From: an uncultured Albidovulum sp.
Lineage (GTDB): Bacteria; Pseudomonadota; Alphaproteobacteria; Rhodobacterales; Rhodobacteraceae
Direction: 5' to 3'
DNA length: 64,000 bases
NCBI GenBank assembly: GCA_913064775.1
Contig: CAJYAD010000006.1
Location: forward strand, 62,001 to 126,000
Made by a program: the position numbers and the translations under genes
Notes under the pieces: model-generated
The model's input: the letters and a program-made list of their open reading frames with translations, nothing else
The model's database searches: none
Told to the model about the DNA's origin: nothing
Shown here: positions 51,783-60,663 of the stretch, in pieces
Layout of the letters: each line of letters opens with the position of its first letter
Numbering within the stretch: position 1 is the stretch's first letter

Positions 51783-51895
51783 GGGTTCCTCCCTCGCGTT
51801 CTGCCCGCATATGGTTCAGGGCATTTTTCATTGCGTCGCAAAGTTCCAAGGCGCTAAGTCTCGCAGATTGCAAGCATAGCACCACGGGGGGGAAG

Positions 51896-52660
51896 ATGGA
51901 CCTGTTCGATCTAAGCGGCAAGACCGCACTGATAACCGGCTCGACCAAGGGGATCGGTCTGGCCACGGCGCGGGCGATGGCGGCGGCGGGGGCGCGGGTG
52001 GTGATCTCGTCTCGCAAGGCCGATGTCTGCGCGGAAGTCGCGGCCGAAATCACCGCCACTGGCGGCACGGCGGTGCCGATTGCCGCGAACATCTCGGACG
52101 ACGCCGCGATCGACGCGCTGGTCGACCGGACCGAGGCCGCCCTGGGCCCGGTCGACATCCTGGTCTGCAACGCTGCGGTGAACCCCTATTTCGGCCCCTT
52201 CCTCGACACGCCCGACGACGCCTTCGACAAGACCGTGCGGGTGAACATCCGCTCAAACATGCGGCTGGCGAAGCGGGTGGTGCCGGGGATGCAGGCGGCG
52301 GGCGGCGGCGCGATCATCGTGGTGTCGTCGATCGCGGCCTTCAAGGGCTCGGACGAGCTGGGGATGTATGCGATCACCAAGGCGGCGGATACCCAGCTGG
52401 TGCGCAATCTGGCGGTGGCCTATGGGCGCGACAACATCCGCGCCAATGGCATCGCCCCGGCGATCGTGAAGACCGATTTCGCCCGCGCGCTGTGGGAAGA
52501 CCCCAAGAACGCCGAACGCGCGGCCAGAAGCTATGCCCTGGGCCGGCTTGGCGAACCCGACGACATCGCGGGGGCTGCGGTCTTTCTGGCCTCGCGCGCC
52601 GGGGCCTGGATGACCGGGCAGACGCTGATCATCGACGGCGGCTGGTCGGTGAAGGGCTAA
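51896..52660 (+). CDS. short-chain dehydrogenase/reductase
   Basis: A 254-residue SDR, divergent from the ligase: LITGSTKGIGLATARAMAAA, catalytic Ser in IIVVSSIAAF and Tyr/Lys in MYAITKAAD, and C-terminal MTGQTLIIDGGWSVKG. The start follows a G-rich GGGGGGAAG. The ISSRKAD after strand two suggests NADP(H). Shared promoter space (113 bp) with the acyl-CoA ligase hints at joint control. Confidence 0.83.
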   Translation: MDLFDLSGKTALITGSTKGIGLATARAMAAAGARVVISSRKADVCAEVAAEITATGGTAVPIAANISDDAAIDALVDRTEAALGPVDILVCNAAVNPYFGPFLDTPDDAFDKTVRVNIRSNMRLAKRVVPGMQAAGGGAIIVVSSIAAFKGSDELGMYAITKAADTQLVRNLAVAYGRDNIRANGIAPAIVKTDFARALWEDPKNAERAARSYALGRLGEPDDIAGAAVFLASRAGAWMTGQTLIIDGGWSVKG

Positions 52661-52742
52661 GGCGGCGACACCGGACGCGTGAAGCGGGGCGCGTAAGGTG
52701 GGGCAACCGGAAACGGCCCGGCCACCCCGGCTTTCGCCGCCC

Positions 52743-53546
52743 TCAGGCGCCGATTGACGCGACCTGCGCCGTCAGCCCCTGCGACACCACTGCCCCCGGC
52801 TTGGGGCGGCGCACCAGAATGATCGCGGGGTTTACCACCTGCGCCGCCCGGGTCACCCCGGCCAGCGTGCCGCGCCACAGGTGCTCTTGCGCGCTTGAGG
52901 CGTTGCAGACGATCTCGACCTCGGCCGTCGCGGGCACCCCGGCGGCCAGCAGGTTCGCGCGGATCTCGGCCAGCTTGGCCACCCCCATGTAAAGCGCCAG
53001 CGTCGTGCCGGGCATCAGCATCGCGCCCCAATCGGGCGACGGATCGCCCGCGCGGCAGGTGCCGGTGGCAAAGACCACCCGGTCGGTCGCGCCACGTTCG
53101 GTCAGCGACCGTCCCAGCGCCGCCCCCGCCGCCGAGGCGGCAGTGACGCCGGGCACGATCTCGACCTCGATCCCCGCCGCGCGGGCTGCCGCCAGCTCCT
53201 CGGTCGCGCGGCCGAACATGCAAGGATCGCCGCTTTTCAGCCGCACTACCCGCCGCCCCCGGCGCGCCGCCGCGACGATCACCGCATCGATCTGCTCCTG
53301 CGGCCAGGCGCTGGCACCCACTGCCTTGCCAACATAGACGCGTTCCGCCCCCTTGCGGGCCAGATTCAGGATCTCGGGATCGACCAGCCGGTCGTAGAAG
53401 ATCACATCGGCCTCCTCCAGCCGGGCAAGGGCGCGCAGCGTCAGCAGATCGCGCGCGCCGGGACCCGCGCCGACCAGGCTGATGCGGCCGGAAGCGCCCG
53501 CCGCCGGGCGAGGATGATGGGACGGGAAGATCGGCAAGGCTGTCAT
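52743..53546 (-). CDS. cobA: uroporphyrinogen-III C-methyltransferase
   Basis: A 267-residue SAM-dependent methylase converting uroporphyrinogen III to precorrin-2, the branch point to siroheme and cobalamin. Motif SLVGAGPGARDLLTLRAL with its Gly-rich loop, VIFYDRLVDPEIL, RLKSGDPCMFGR and the C-terminal PAIILVRRP are present. It lacks the CysG dehydrogenase/chelatase part, so siroheme completion needs another enzyme. At the end of the nitrite reductase operon it presumably serves NirB's siroheme. Confidence 0.92.
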   Translation of the reverse strand: MTALPIFPSHHPRPAAGASGRISLVGAGPGARDLLTLRALARLEEADVIFYDRLVDPEILNLARKGAERVYVGKAVGASAWPQEQIDAVIVAAARRGRRVVRLKSGDPCMFGRATEELAAARAAGIEVEIVPGVTAASAAGAALGRSLTERGATDRVVFATGTCRAGDPSPDWGAMLMPGTTLALYMGVAKLAEIRANLLAAGVPATAEVEIVCNASSAQEHLWRGTLAGVTRAAQVVNPAIILVRRPKPGAVVSQGLTAQVASIGA

Positions 53547-53586
53547 CGGGGGGTCCTTTCGGGCGGGGTGTGGCGGTGGGAAGGGC

Positions 53587-56235
53587 TCATTCAGCGGCCT
53601 CGCGCGGTTGCGCGGCGGCCAGCAGCGCCGCCAGTTCCGGCCGGCAAGAGCCGCAGTTGGTGCCGGCCTGCAGCGCCCGGCCGATCGCCTGGACCGAGGT
53701 CAGCCGCCGGTCCTGGATCGCCGACAGGATGGTGTTCACGCCGACATCGAAACAGGCGCAGATCATGGCGCCGGGATCGGGGCTTTCGGCGCCCGGGCGG
53801 CCCGACAGAAGCGACCCGTCGGCCGGGGCGCCGATCAGCCCGGCCAGATGGGCGCGCGCCACCGCCACCGGCCCGGGCGCGGCGAAAAGGGCGGCGGCGA
53901 CCCGGCCATCCTCGACCAACGCGATCCGGGCCAGACCGCGGCCCGCGTCGATCATGCTGACCGCCTGAGCCCCGGGGCGGGCGAAGAGGCGCCGGGCGAA
54001 GTCCTCCCAATCCTCGGGGCGCTCGCGGTCGGCCAGCTCCATCCGCCAGCCGCCGCGGGCGCGGGCGCGGGCCCAATAGGCGGTCGTCGGCAGGGGTTCG
54101 TCGCGCGCGATGGCAAAGCCGTACCACGCCGCCGCGAAGGGTGCGGCATGCACCACCGCGGCCTTGCTTTCGGGCTGGCCCGAGACCGGATCCACCGCCG
54201 CCGCCACCAGCGCGTCGATACGCCCGGCCGAGGCGGTTTCCTCCGTCCAGTGCATCGGCGCGAAGACCTGCCCCGGCGTCCCCCGGTCGGTCACCACCAC
54301 CCGCAGCAGCGCGCGGCCGGTGGCGCTGGTGAGTTCGGCGATCGCGGCGGGGGCAAGGCCCAGCCGGGCGGCGTCTTCGGGGTGAATTTCCACGAAGGGT
54401 TCGGCGATGTGCTGGCTGAGGCGGGGTGATTTCGCGGTCCGCGTCATCGTGTGCCAATGGTCGCGCACCCGCCCGGTGTTCAGCCGCAGCGGATAGGCGG
54501 CGGACGGCTGCGCGGCGGGCGGGCGGGGCCGGATCGGCAGCATCCGCGCGCGCGCGTCGGGGGTATGGAAGGCGCCGTCGGCAAAGAAGCGTCCGCCCCG
54601 CCGCCCCTGCCCGCCTGCGGCCTCGGGCCAGGTGAAGGGCGCCATCGCGTCATAGCCCGCCGTCGTCACCCCGGCGCGGGCAGAGATGTCGAAATCGCCC
54701 CCCAGCGCGCCCGCGACCCCCGACAGCGCCGCATATTCGCGAAAGATCGCCGCCGGGCCGTCATAGTCGAAATCCGCCCCCCAGCCCATCCGCCGCGCCA
54801 CCTGCGCCAGCGCCCACCAATCGGGGCGGGCCTCGCCCGGGGCGGTCAGGAAACGCCGCTGGCGCGAGATGCAGCGCTCGGAATTCGTCACCGTGCCGTC
54901 CTTTTCGCCCCAGCCGGCGGCGGGCAGCAGCACATCGGCCAGCCGCGCGGTATCGGTGTCGCCAGTGATGTCCGAGACGACGACGAAATCGCAGGCCTTG
55001 ATCGCGGCGCGCACCGCATCGGCCTCGGGCAGGGTGACGGCGGGGTTGGAATGCAGGATCCACAGCGCCTTCAACTGGCCCGACCCCGCCGCGCGAAACA
55101 TCTCGACCGCCTTCAGCCCCGGGCGCTCGGCCATCGCCGGGCTTTGCCAGAAGTCCTGCACCGCCCTGCGGTGGGCGGCATCTTCGATCTCCAGATGACA
55201 GGCGAGGGTGTTGGCCAGCCCCCCCACCTCGCGCCCGCCCATGGCGTTGGGCTGACCGGTGACCGAGAACGGCCCCATCCCCGGACGCCCGATCCGCCCG
55301 GTGGCAAGATGGCAATTGAGGATCGCGTTCACCTTGTCGGTGCCCGAGGACGACTGGTTCACCCCCTGACTGTAAACCGTCACCACCTTTTCGGCGCCGA
55401 TCCAGAGATCGAAGAAATCTCGCAGCTCCCGGCGCGGCAGCCCGGTCACCGACAGCTCGGTCGCCGCCGCCTCTGCCAGCGCGGCGCCAAGGCCCGCGAC
55501 ATGCGCGCCCACATAGGCCGCGTCGACCGCGCCGCGCGCGCCGATCTCGGCCAGAAGGCCATTGAACAGCGCCGCATCCGCCCCGGGGGCAATCGCCAGA
55601 TGCAGATCGGCCTGCTCCGCGGTGGCGGTGCGGCGCGGATCGATCACCACCACCCGCAGCGCCGGTCGCGCCGCCCGGGCCGCCGCCAGGCGCTGATGCA
55701 GCACCGGATGGCACCAGGCCAGGTTCGACCCCACCAGCACCACCAGATCGGCCAGTTCCAGATCCGCGTATTGCCCCGGCACGGTGTCGCTGCCAAAGGC
55801 GCGGCGATGCCCGGCGACGGACGAGGACATGCACAGCCGCGAATTGGTGTCGATATTGGCGGTGCCAAAATAGCCCTTCGCCAGCTTGTTGGCGAGGTAG
55901 TAATCCTCGGTCAGCAACTGCCCCGAGACGTAAAGCCCCACGCTGTCTGGCCCATGCGCGGCGATCGCCTGCCGAAAACGCCCCGCGATCAGATCGAGCG
56001 CCCTGTCCCAGCCGGCCCGCGCGCCGCCGATCCGGGGGCCGAGCAGCCGACCCTCGGGGCCCGCGGTCTCGGCCAGCGCCGCCCCCTTGGAACAGAGCCG
56101 GCCACGGTTCGCCGGATGATCGGGATCGCCGGAGACGCTGAAGCCGCCCTGCCCGTCCGGCCGCGCAACAATGCCGCAACCCACCCCGCAATAGGGGCAG
56201 GTGGTGCGCAGCTCTTGCCCCGTCAGACCGCCCAT
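53587..56235 (-). CDS. nasA: assimilatory nitrate reductase catalytic subunit
   Basis: An 882-residue molybdenum bis-MGD enzyme reducing nitrate to nitrite in the cytoplasm. The N-terminal [4Fe-4S] motif is TTCPYCGVGCG (C13, C16, C20, fourth Cys in GRLCSKG). The molybdopterin domain shows YGQ-like GPDSVGLYVSGQLLTEDYYL and the C-terminal MCD domain RVRDHWHTMTRTAKSPRL. The last 60 residues add a BFD-type [2Fe-2S] domain (ICACFDVG, NCGSC), as in Klebsiella-type NasA. It overlaps the nirD stop by one base (TGATG). An earlier in-frame ATG lies in nirD and is not used. Confidence 0.95.
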   Translation of the reverse strand: MGGLTGQELRTTCPYCGVGCGIVARPDGQGGFSVSGDPDHPANRGRLCSKGAALAETAGPEGRLLGPRIGGARAGWDRALDLIAGRFRQAIAAHGPDSVGLYVSGQLLTEDYYLANKLAKGYFGTANIDTNSRLCMSSSVAGHRRAFGSDTVPGQYADLELADLVVLVGSNLAWCHPVLHQRLAAARAARPALRVVVIDPRRTATAEQADLHLAIAPGADAALFNGLLAEIGARGAVDAAYVGAHVAGLGAALAEAAATELSVTGLPRRELRDFFDLWIGAEKVVTVYSQGVNQSSSGTDKVNAILNCHLATGRIGRPGMGPFSVTGQPNAMGGREVGGLANTLACHLEIEDAAHRRAVQDFWQSPAMAERPGLKAVEMFRAAGSGQLKALWILHSNPAVTLPEADAVRAAIKACDFVVVSDITGDTDTARLADVLLPAAGWGEKDGTVTNSERCISRQRRFLTAPGEARPDWWALAQVARRMGWGADFDYDGPAAIFREYAALSGVAGALGGDFDISARAGVTTAGYDAMAPFTWPEAAGGQGRRGGRFFADGAFHTPDARARMLPIRPRPPAAQPSAAYPLRLNTGRVRDHWHTMTRTAKSPRLSQHIAEPFVEIHPEDAARLGLAPAAIAELTSATGRALLRVVVTDRGTPGQVFAPMHWTEETASAGRIDALVAAAVDPVSGQPESKAAVVHAAPFAAAWYGFAIARDEPLPTTAYWARARARGGWRMELADRERPEDWEDFARRLFARPGAQAVSMIDAGRGLARIALVEDGRVAAALFAAPGPVAVARAHLAGLIGAPADGSLLSGRPGAESPDPGAMICACFDVGVNTILSAIQDRRLTSVQAIGRALQAGTNCGSCRPELAALLAAAQPREAAE

Positions 56236-56567
56236 CACGCCGCCCCGCGGCGCAGGAGCCGTGCCGCATCCAGCCAGATCCGCCCGCCCTCGATACGCGC
56301 GGCGAAGGTGGCGACCTGGCCCTCGTCGGCGCCCTGGGCCTGGCCGGTTTCCAGATCGAATACCCAATTGTGCAACGGGCAGGTCACCCGGTGGCCATGC
56401 ACCAGCCCTTCCGACAATTGCCCGCCCTTGTGGGGGCAGCGGTCGTCCAGCGCGAAGACCCGGTCATCCTGGGTACGGAACACGGCGACACAGCCCTGCG
56501 CCGTCTTGACCACGCGGGCGCCGCGCGCCGGGATGTCGTCGAGCGCGCCGATATCGATCCAGGTCAT
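56235..56567 (-). CDS. nirD: nitrite reductase small subunit (Rieske type)
   Basis: A 110-residue Rieske-fold subunit of NADH-dependent nitrite reductase. Both ligand motifs are intact (CPHKGG and CPLHNW), so it should bind a [2Fe-2S] cluster; many NirD proteins have lost these. The start at 56567 overlaps the nirB stop in ATGA. The longer frame back to 56756 is nirB in another phase. Confidence 0.92.
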   Translation of the reverse strand: MTWIDIGALDDIPARGARVVKTAQGCVAVFRTQDDRVFALDDRCPHKGGQLSEGLVHGHRVTCPLHNWVFDLETGQAQGADEGQVATFAARIEGGRIWLDAARLLRRGAA

Positions 56568-58996
56568 TCGGCGGCCTCCCGGGTCAGGTCGGCAAGCGGC
56601 GACCAGGCCCGGCGCGTCGCGGCATCGGTGCGCGCGGCCCAGGGATCCTTTTGATAGATCGTCTGCGACAGGTCGAACCGCGCTACCAGCTCGGCCCGGC
56701 GCCTGTCGTCCGCAAGCACCTCTTGCACCCAGCCAAGGCCCACCTTCGCCACCCATTTGTAGGGCCGGTCGAGATATTTGCCGTGCTCACGGTAAAGCTG
56801 GACGAAGGCCACGATCCAGTCGATCGCCTCTTGCTCGGAGGCCACGTCGACCAGCCGCTCGGTCTGCTTCACATCCATCCCCGCGGCCCCGCCGACGCCG
56901 ATCTGATAGCCGGAATCGACGCAGACCACGCCGATATCCTTGCAGGTGGCCTCGGCGCAGTTCCTTGGGCAGCCCGAGACGCCCAGCTTCACCTTGTGCG
57001 GCGTCCATGCCCCCCAAAGCCGCTTTTCCAACGTGATCCCGAGACCGGTGGAATCCTGCGTCCCGAACCGGCACCAATCCGATCCCACGCAGGTCTTCAC
57101 CGTGCGCAGCCCCTTGGAATAGGCGTGGCCCGACACCATACCGGCGGCGTTCAGATCGGCCCAGATCTCGGGCAGATCGGCCTTGGCGATGCCCAGAAGG
57201 TCGATCCGCTGGCCGCCGGTGACCTTCACCGCGGCGCCGAATTTCTCGGCCGCATCGGCGATGGCGCGCAGCTCTTCGGGGTTGGTCATGCCGCCCCACA
57301 TGCGCGGCATCACGCTATAGGTGCCGTCCTTCTGGATGTTCGCGTGGTTGCGCTCATTCACCAGCCGCGATTGCGGGTCGTCGCGGTAATCCAGCGGCCA
57401 GTCGGCCAGCAGATAGAAGTTCAGCGCCGGGCGGCAGACATGGCAGCCGCAGGAGGTTTTCCAACCCAGCTCCTGCATCACCGCAGGCATGGATTTCAGC
57501 GCCCGGGCCTTGATCAGGCGGCGCACGTCCTCATGCGTCAGCTCGGTGCAGCCGCAGATCGGGCGCGCGGCGGGGGCGGCGAAGGCCTCGCCCAGGGTCG
57601 CGGCCATCAATTGCTCGACCAGGCCAGAGCAGGTGCCGCAAGAGCCGCTGGCCTTGGTGCAGGCGCGCACCGCCTCCAGCGTGCCGGCGCCGCCCTGGAT
57701 CGCGGCCATGATGCGGCCCTTGTTGACGCCGTTGCAGCCGCAGATCTCTGCGTCATCCGGCAAGGCTGCAACGGCCGCCATAGGGTCCGCCGGGGCGCCC
57801 CCCTGAAACGCCGGGCCGAAGATCAGCGTCTCGCGCATGTCGGACAGGTCGGCGCTCTCCTTCATCAGCCCGAAGAACCAGTTGCCATCGGCGGTGTCGC
57901 CATACATCACCGCGCCGATCAGCCTGTCGCCCTGCAACACCAGCCGCTTGTAGATGCCGCGCGCGGGGTCGCGAAAGACGATCTCTTCGCGGCCCTCTCC
58001 ATCCGCGAAATCGCCGGCGCTGAACAGATCGCAGCCGGTGACCTTCAGCTTGGTCGCGGTCTGGCGCCGGCGGAAGGCGGCGGGTTCGGCCAGCAGCACC
58101 TGAGCCGCCACCTGCGCCTGATCGTAAAGCGGCGCGACCAGACCGAAAAGCTGGCCCTGATGTTCGGTGCATTCGCCCACCGCCAGGATGTCGGGATCCG
58201 ACGTCACCATCTGATCCGACACCACTATGCCGCGCTCAACCTCCAGATGGGCATCGACCGCCAGCCGGGTCTCGGGGCGGATGCCCACCGCCATCACCAC
58301 CAGATCGGCGGGATAGATCGTGCCGTCCTCCAGCAGCACGGCCTCGGCCCGGTCCGCGCCCAGGATCGCCTTGGTGGCGCCGCGGCAGTGGATGGTGATG
58401 CCGCGGCCTTCCAGTTCCTTTTGCAGCAGATAGCCCGCCGCCGGATCAAGCTGACGCTCCATCAGATGGCCCATCAGGTGGATCACGCTGACCTGCATGC
58501 CCTGCGCGGCCAGCGCCGCCGCGGCCTCCAACCCCAGCAGGCCGCCGCCGATCACCACCGCCGCACCGCCGCGCGCCGCCGCCGCCTGCATCGTGCCGAC
58601 ATCGTCAAGATCGCGAAAGCTGACCACGCCGGGCAATTCGCGCCCCGGCACCGGAATGATGAACGGGGCCGAGCCGGTGGCGATGACAAGCTTGTCGTAG
58701 GGGGTAGTCTGCCCACCCGAGATCACCGTCTTCGCGGCGCGGTCGATCCGGGTCACCGGCGCGCCGAAACGGCAGGCAATGCTGCGCGCCGCATACCAGG
58801 CATCGTCATGGGTGACGATCTGGTCATAGGTCTTGTCGCCGGCCAGCACGGGGCTCAGCATGATGCGGTTGTAATTGCCCCGCGCCTCGGCGTTGAGCAG
58901 GGTGATGTCGAAGGCCTCGGGGGCGGTCTCGGTCAGGTGCTCGAGCATCCGGCCCGAGGCCATGCCAGCCCCGATGACGACAAGTTTGCGGGCCAT
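56564..58996 (-). CDS. nirB: NADH-dependent nitrite reductase large subunit
   Basis: An 810-residue siroheme flavoprotein reducing nitrite to ammonium. It opens with the FAD motif MARKLVVIGAGMASGRMLEH. Two BFD-type [2Fe-2S] segments follow about residues 415-515 (CGCNGVNKGR...GSCGTC and CGCTELTHED...CGCHVC). The C-terminal [4Fe-4S]/siroheme ligands are CVGSDWCRFG and GVSGCPRNCAEATCKDIG. TGATG coupling with the upstream ATPase gene and ATGA coupling with nirD. Confidence 0.95.
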   Translation of the reverse strand: MARKLVVIGAGMASGRMLEHLTETAPEAFDITLLNAEARGNYNRIMLSPVLAGDKTYDQIVTHDDAWYAARSIACRFGAPVTRIDRAAKTVISGGQTTPYDKLVIATGSAPFIIPVPGRELPGVVSFRDLDDVGTMQAAAARGGAAVVIGGGLLGLEAAAALAAQGMQVSVIHLMGHLMERQLDPAAGYLLQKELEGRGITIHCRGATKAILGADRAEAVLLEDGTIYPADLVVMAVGIRPETRLAVDAHLEVERGIVVSDQMVTSDPDILAVGECTEHQGQLFGLVAPLYDQAQVAAQVLLAEPAAFRRRQTATKLKVTGCDLFSAGDFADGEGREEIVFRDPARGIYKRLVLQGDRLIGAVMYGDTADGNWFFGLMKESADLSDMRETLIFGPAFQGGAPADPMAAVAALPDDAEICGCNGVNKGRIMAAIQGGAGTLEAVRACTKASGSCGTCSGLVEQLMAATLGEAFAAPAARPICGCTELTHEDVRRLIKARALKSMPAVMQELGWKTSCGCHVCRPALNFYLLADWPLDYRDDPQSRLVNERNHANIQKDGTYSVMPRMWGGMTNPEELRAIADAAEKFGAAVKVTGGQRIDLLGIAKADLPEIWADLNAAGMVSGHAYSKGLRTVKTCVGSDWCRFGTQDSTGLGITLEKRLWGAWTPHKVKLGVSGCPRNCAEATCKDIGVVCVDSGYQIGVGGAAGMDVKQTERLVDVASEQEAIDWIVAFVQLYREHGKYLDRPYKWVAKVGLGWVQEVLADDRRRAELVARFDLSQTIYQKDPWAARTDAATRRAWSPLADLTREAAE

Positions 58997-60663
58997 CACG
59001 CGGCCTCCTCTTTCTGCGCGCCATGTTGGTAATCGGCCAGAAAGCCGATCAGCTGTTCGCGGTAGGCGTAGTAGTCGGGATGCTCCAGCAGCGCCTTGCG
59101 GGCGCGCGGGCGCGGCAGGTCGACCTGCATGATCTTGCCGATCGTGGCGCGGGGGCCGTTGGTCATCATCACCACGCGGTCGGCCAGCAAGATCGCCTCA
59201 TCCACGTCATGGGTGACGCAGACGGCGGTGACCTTGGTGCGCGACCAGACCTCCATCAACACGTCCTGCAATTCCCAGCGGGTCAGGCTGTCGAGCATGC
59301 CGAAGGGTTCATCCAGCAGCAAAAGCTTGGGGCTGAGCGCGAAGGCCCGCGCGATCCCCACCCGCTGCTGCATGCCGTTCGACATCTGGGCGGCGGGGCG
59401 GTCCATCGCGTCGCCCAGCCCCACCCGTTCAAGGTAGTATTCCACCACTTCCTGCCGCTCGGCCCGGCTGGCGCCGGGATAGACCCGGTCGACGCCGACG
59501 GCCACGTTCTCCTTCGCCGTCAGCCAGGGAAACAGCGAGGGCGACTGGAACACCACCGCGCGTTCGGGGTTCGCGCCGGCAACCTCGAACCCGTCCAGCT
59601 TTATGCCGCCTTTCGAGACCGCGTTCAGCCCCGCCGTCATGGTCAGCACGGTGGACTTGCCGCAACCGGAATGGCCGATCAGGCTGATGAATTCGCCCTT
59701 GCGCACCTTCAGGTCGAAATCCTCGACCACGGTCAGCGGGCCCTTCGGGGTGGGATAGACCTTGTGCAATTGCGAATAATCCAGATAGCGCGCCTCGATC
59801 GGGCTGGCGGCGGCCTCACTTACCGCGCGCGGCAGGGCGTGGATTGGGGTCACCTTCGGCAGGCGGCGGGTCTCGGCCACGCGGGCGGCGATGCCCACGT
59901 CCATCAGGTAGCGGGTGACCTCGGCGCGCAGCCGCTTGAAGCCCGCGTCATGGTTCATCGCGGCGCGGTCGCGCGGGCGGGCCAGACGCACCGAAAACGT
60001 GGCGCCCAGCGTGCCGTCGGGGTTCAGCGCAATGATGCGGTCGGCCAGCAGGATCGCCTCGTCGACATCGTTGGTGATCATCACCACGGTGCGGCGGTCG
60101 GCCTCCCAGATCTGCTCGATCTCGTCTTGCAAATTGGCGCGGGTCAGCGCGTCAAGCGCGCCGAGGGGTTCGTCGAGCAGCAGCACCTCCGGCTCCATCG
60201 CCAGGGCGCGGGCGATGCCGACGCGCTGGCGCATGCCGCCGGACAATTCCGCCGGGCGGCGGCTGGCGGCATGCGAAAGCCCCACCATGTCGATGTATTT
60301 GCGCGTCAGCCGCGCGCGTTCGGCCCGGGGCCGGGCGCGGTGCACGGCATCGACCGCAAGGCCCACATTGCCCTGCACCGTAAGCCAGGGCATCAGCGAA
60401 TAGGACTGGAACACCATCCCGCGCTCGGGCCCCGGGCCGTCGATCGGGGCGCCCTTGAAGCGCGCGGCGCCGCGGTCGGGCCGGTCGAGGCCCGCCAGCA
60501 GGTTGATCAGCGTCGACTTGCCGGTGCCCGAGAAGCCCAGGATCGCCAGGAATTCGCCCTCGGCGACGGAAAGAGAGATGTCGCGCAGCACCTGCTTGCG
60601 CGCGCCCCCTTCGCCGAAGCCCTTGGAGACGTTGGAAAGTTCTAAGATACCCATGGCGCTCAC
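58996..60663 (-). CDS. nrtD: nitrate/nitrite ABC transporter ATPase with two fused ATP-binding domains
   Basis: A 555-residue protein with two complete ABC ATPase domains in one chain. Domain 1 (about 5-235): Walker A GFSGTGKST, signature LSGGMRQRV, Walker B VLLLDEPLGALD. Domain 2 (about 290-550): Walker A GHSGCGKST, signature MSNGMQQRV (second Gly replaced by Asn), Walker B LLLLDEPFGMLD. Cyanobacterial systems use separate NrtC and NrtD, so this is equivalent to a fused pair of NrtD-type ATPases. The linker (about 235-290) has no NrtA-like domain. A GTG at 60663 overlapping the nrtB stop is used; an ATG three codons later is the alternative. Confidence 0.88.
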   Translation of the reverse strand: MSAMGILELSNVSKGFGEGGARKQVLRDISLSVAEGEFLAILGFSGTGKSTLINLLAGLDRPDRGAARFKGAPIDGPGPERGMVFQSYSLMPWLTVQGNVGLAVDAVHRARPRAERARLTRKYIDMVGLSHAASRRPAELSGGMRQRVGIARALAMEPEVLLLDEPLGALDALTRANLQDEIEQIWEADRRTVVMITNDVDEAILLADRIIALNPDGTLGATFSVRLARPRDRAAMNHDAGFKRLRAEVTRYLMDVGIAARVAETRRLPKVTPIHALPRAVSEAAASPIEARYLDYSQLHKVYPTPKGPLTVVEDFDLKVRKGEFISLIGHSGCGKSTVLTMTAGLNAVSKGGIKLDGFEVAGANPERAVVFQSPSLFPWLTAKENVAVGVDRVYPGASRAERQEVVEYYLERVGLGDAMDRPAAQMSNGMQQRVGIARAFALSPKLLLLDEPFGMLDSLTRWELQDVLMEVWSRTKVTAVCVTHDVDEAILLADRVVMMTNGPRATIGKIMQVDLPRPRARKALLEHPDYYAYREQLIGFLADYQHGAQKEEAA

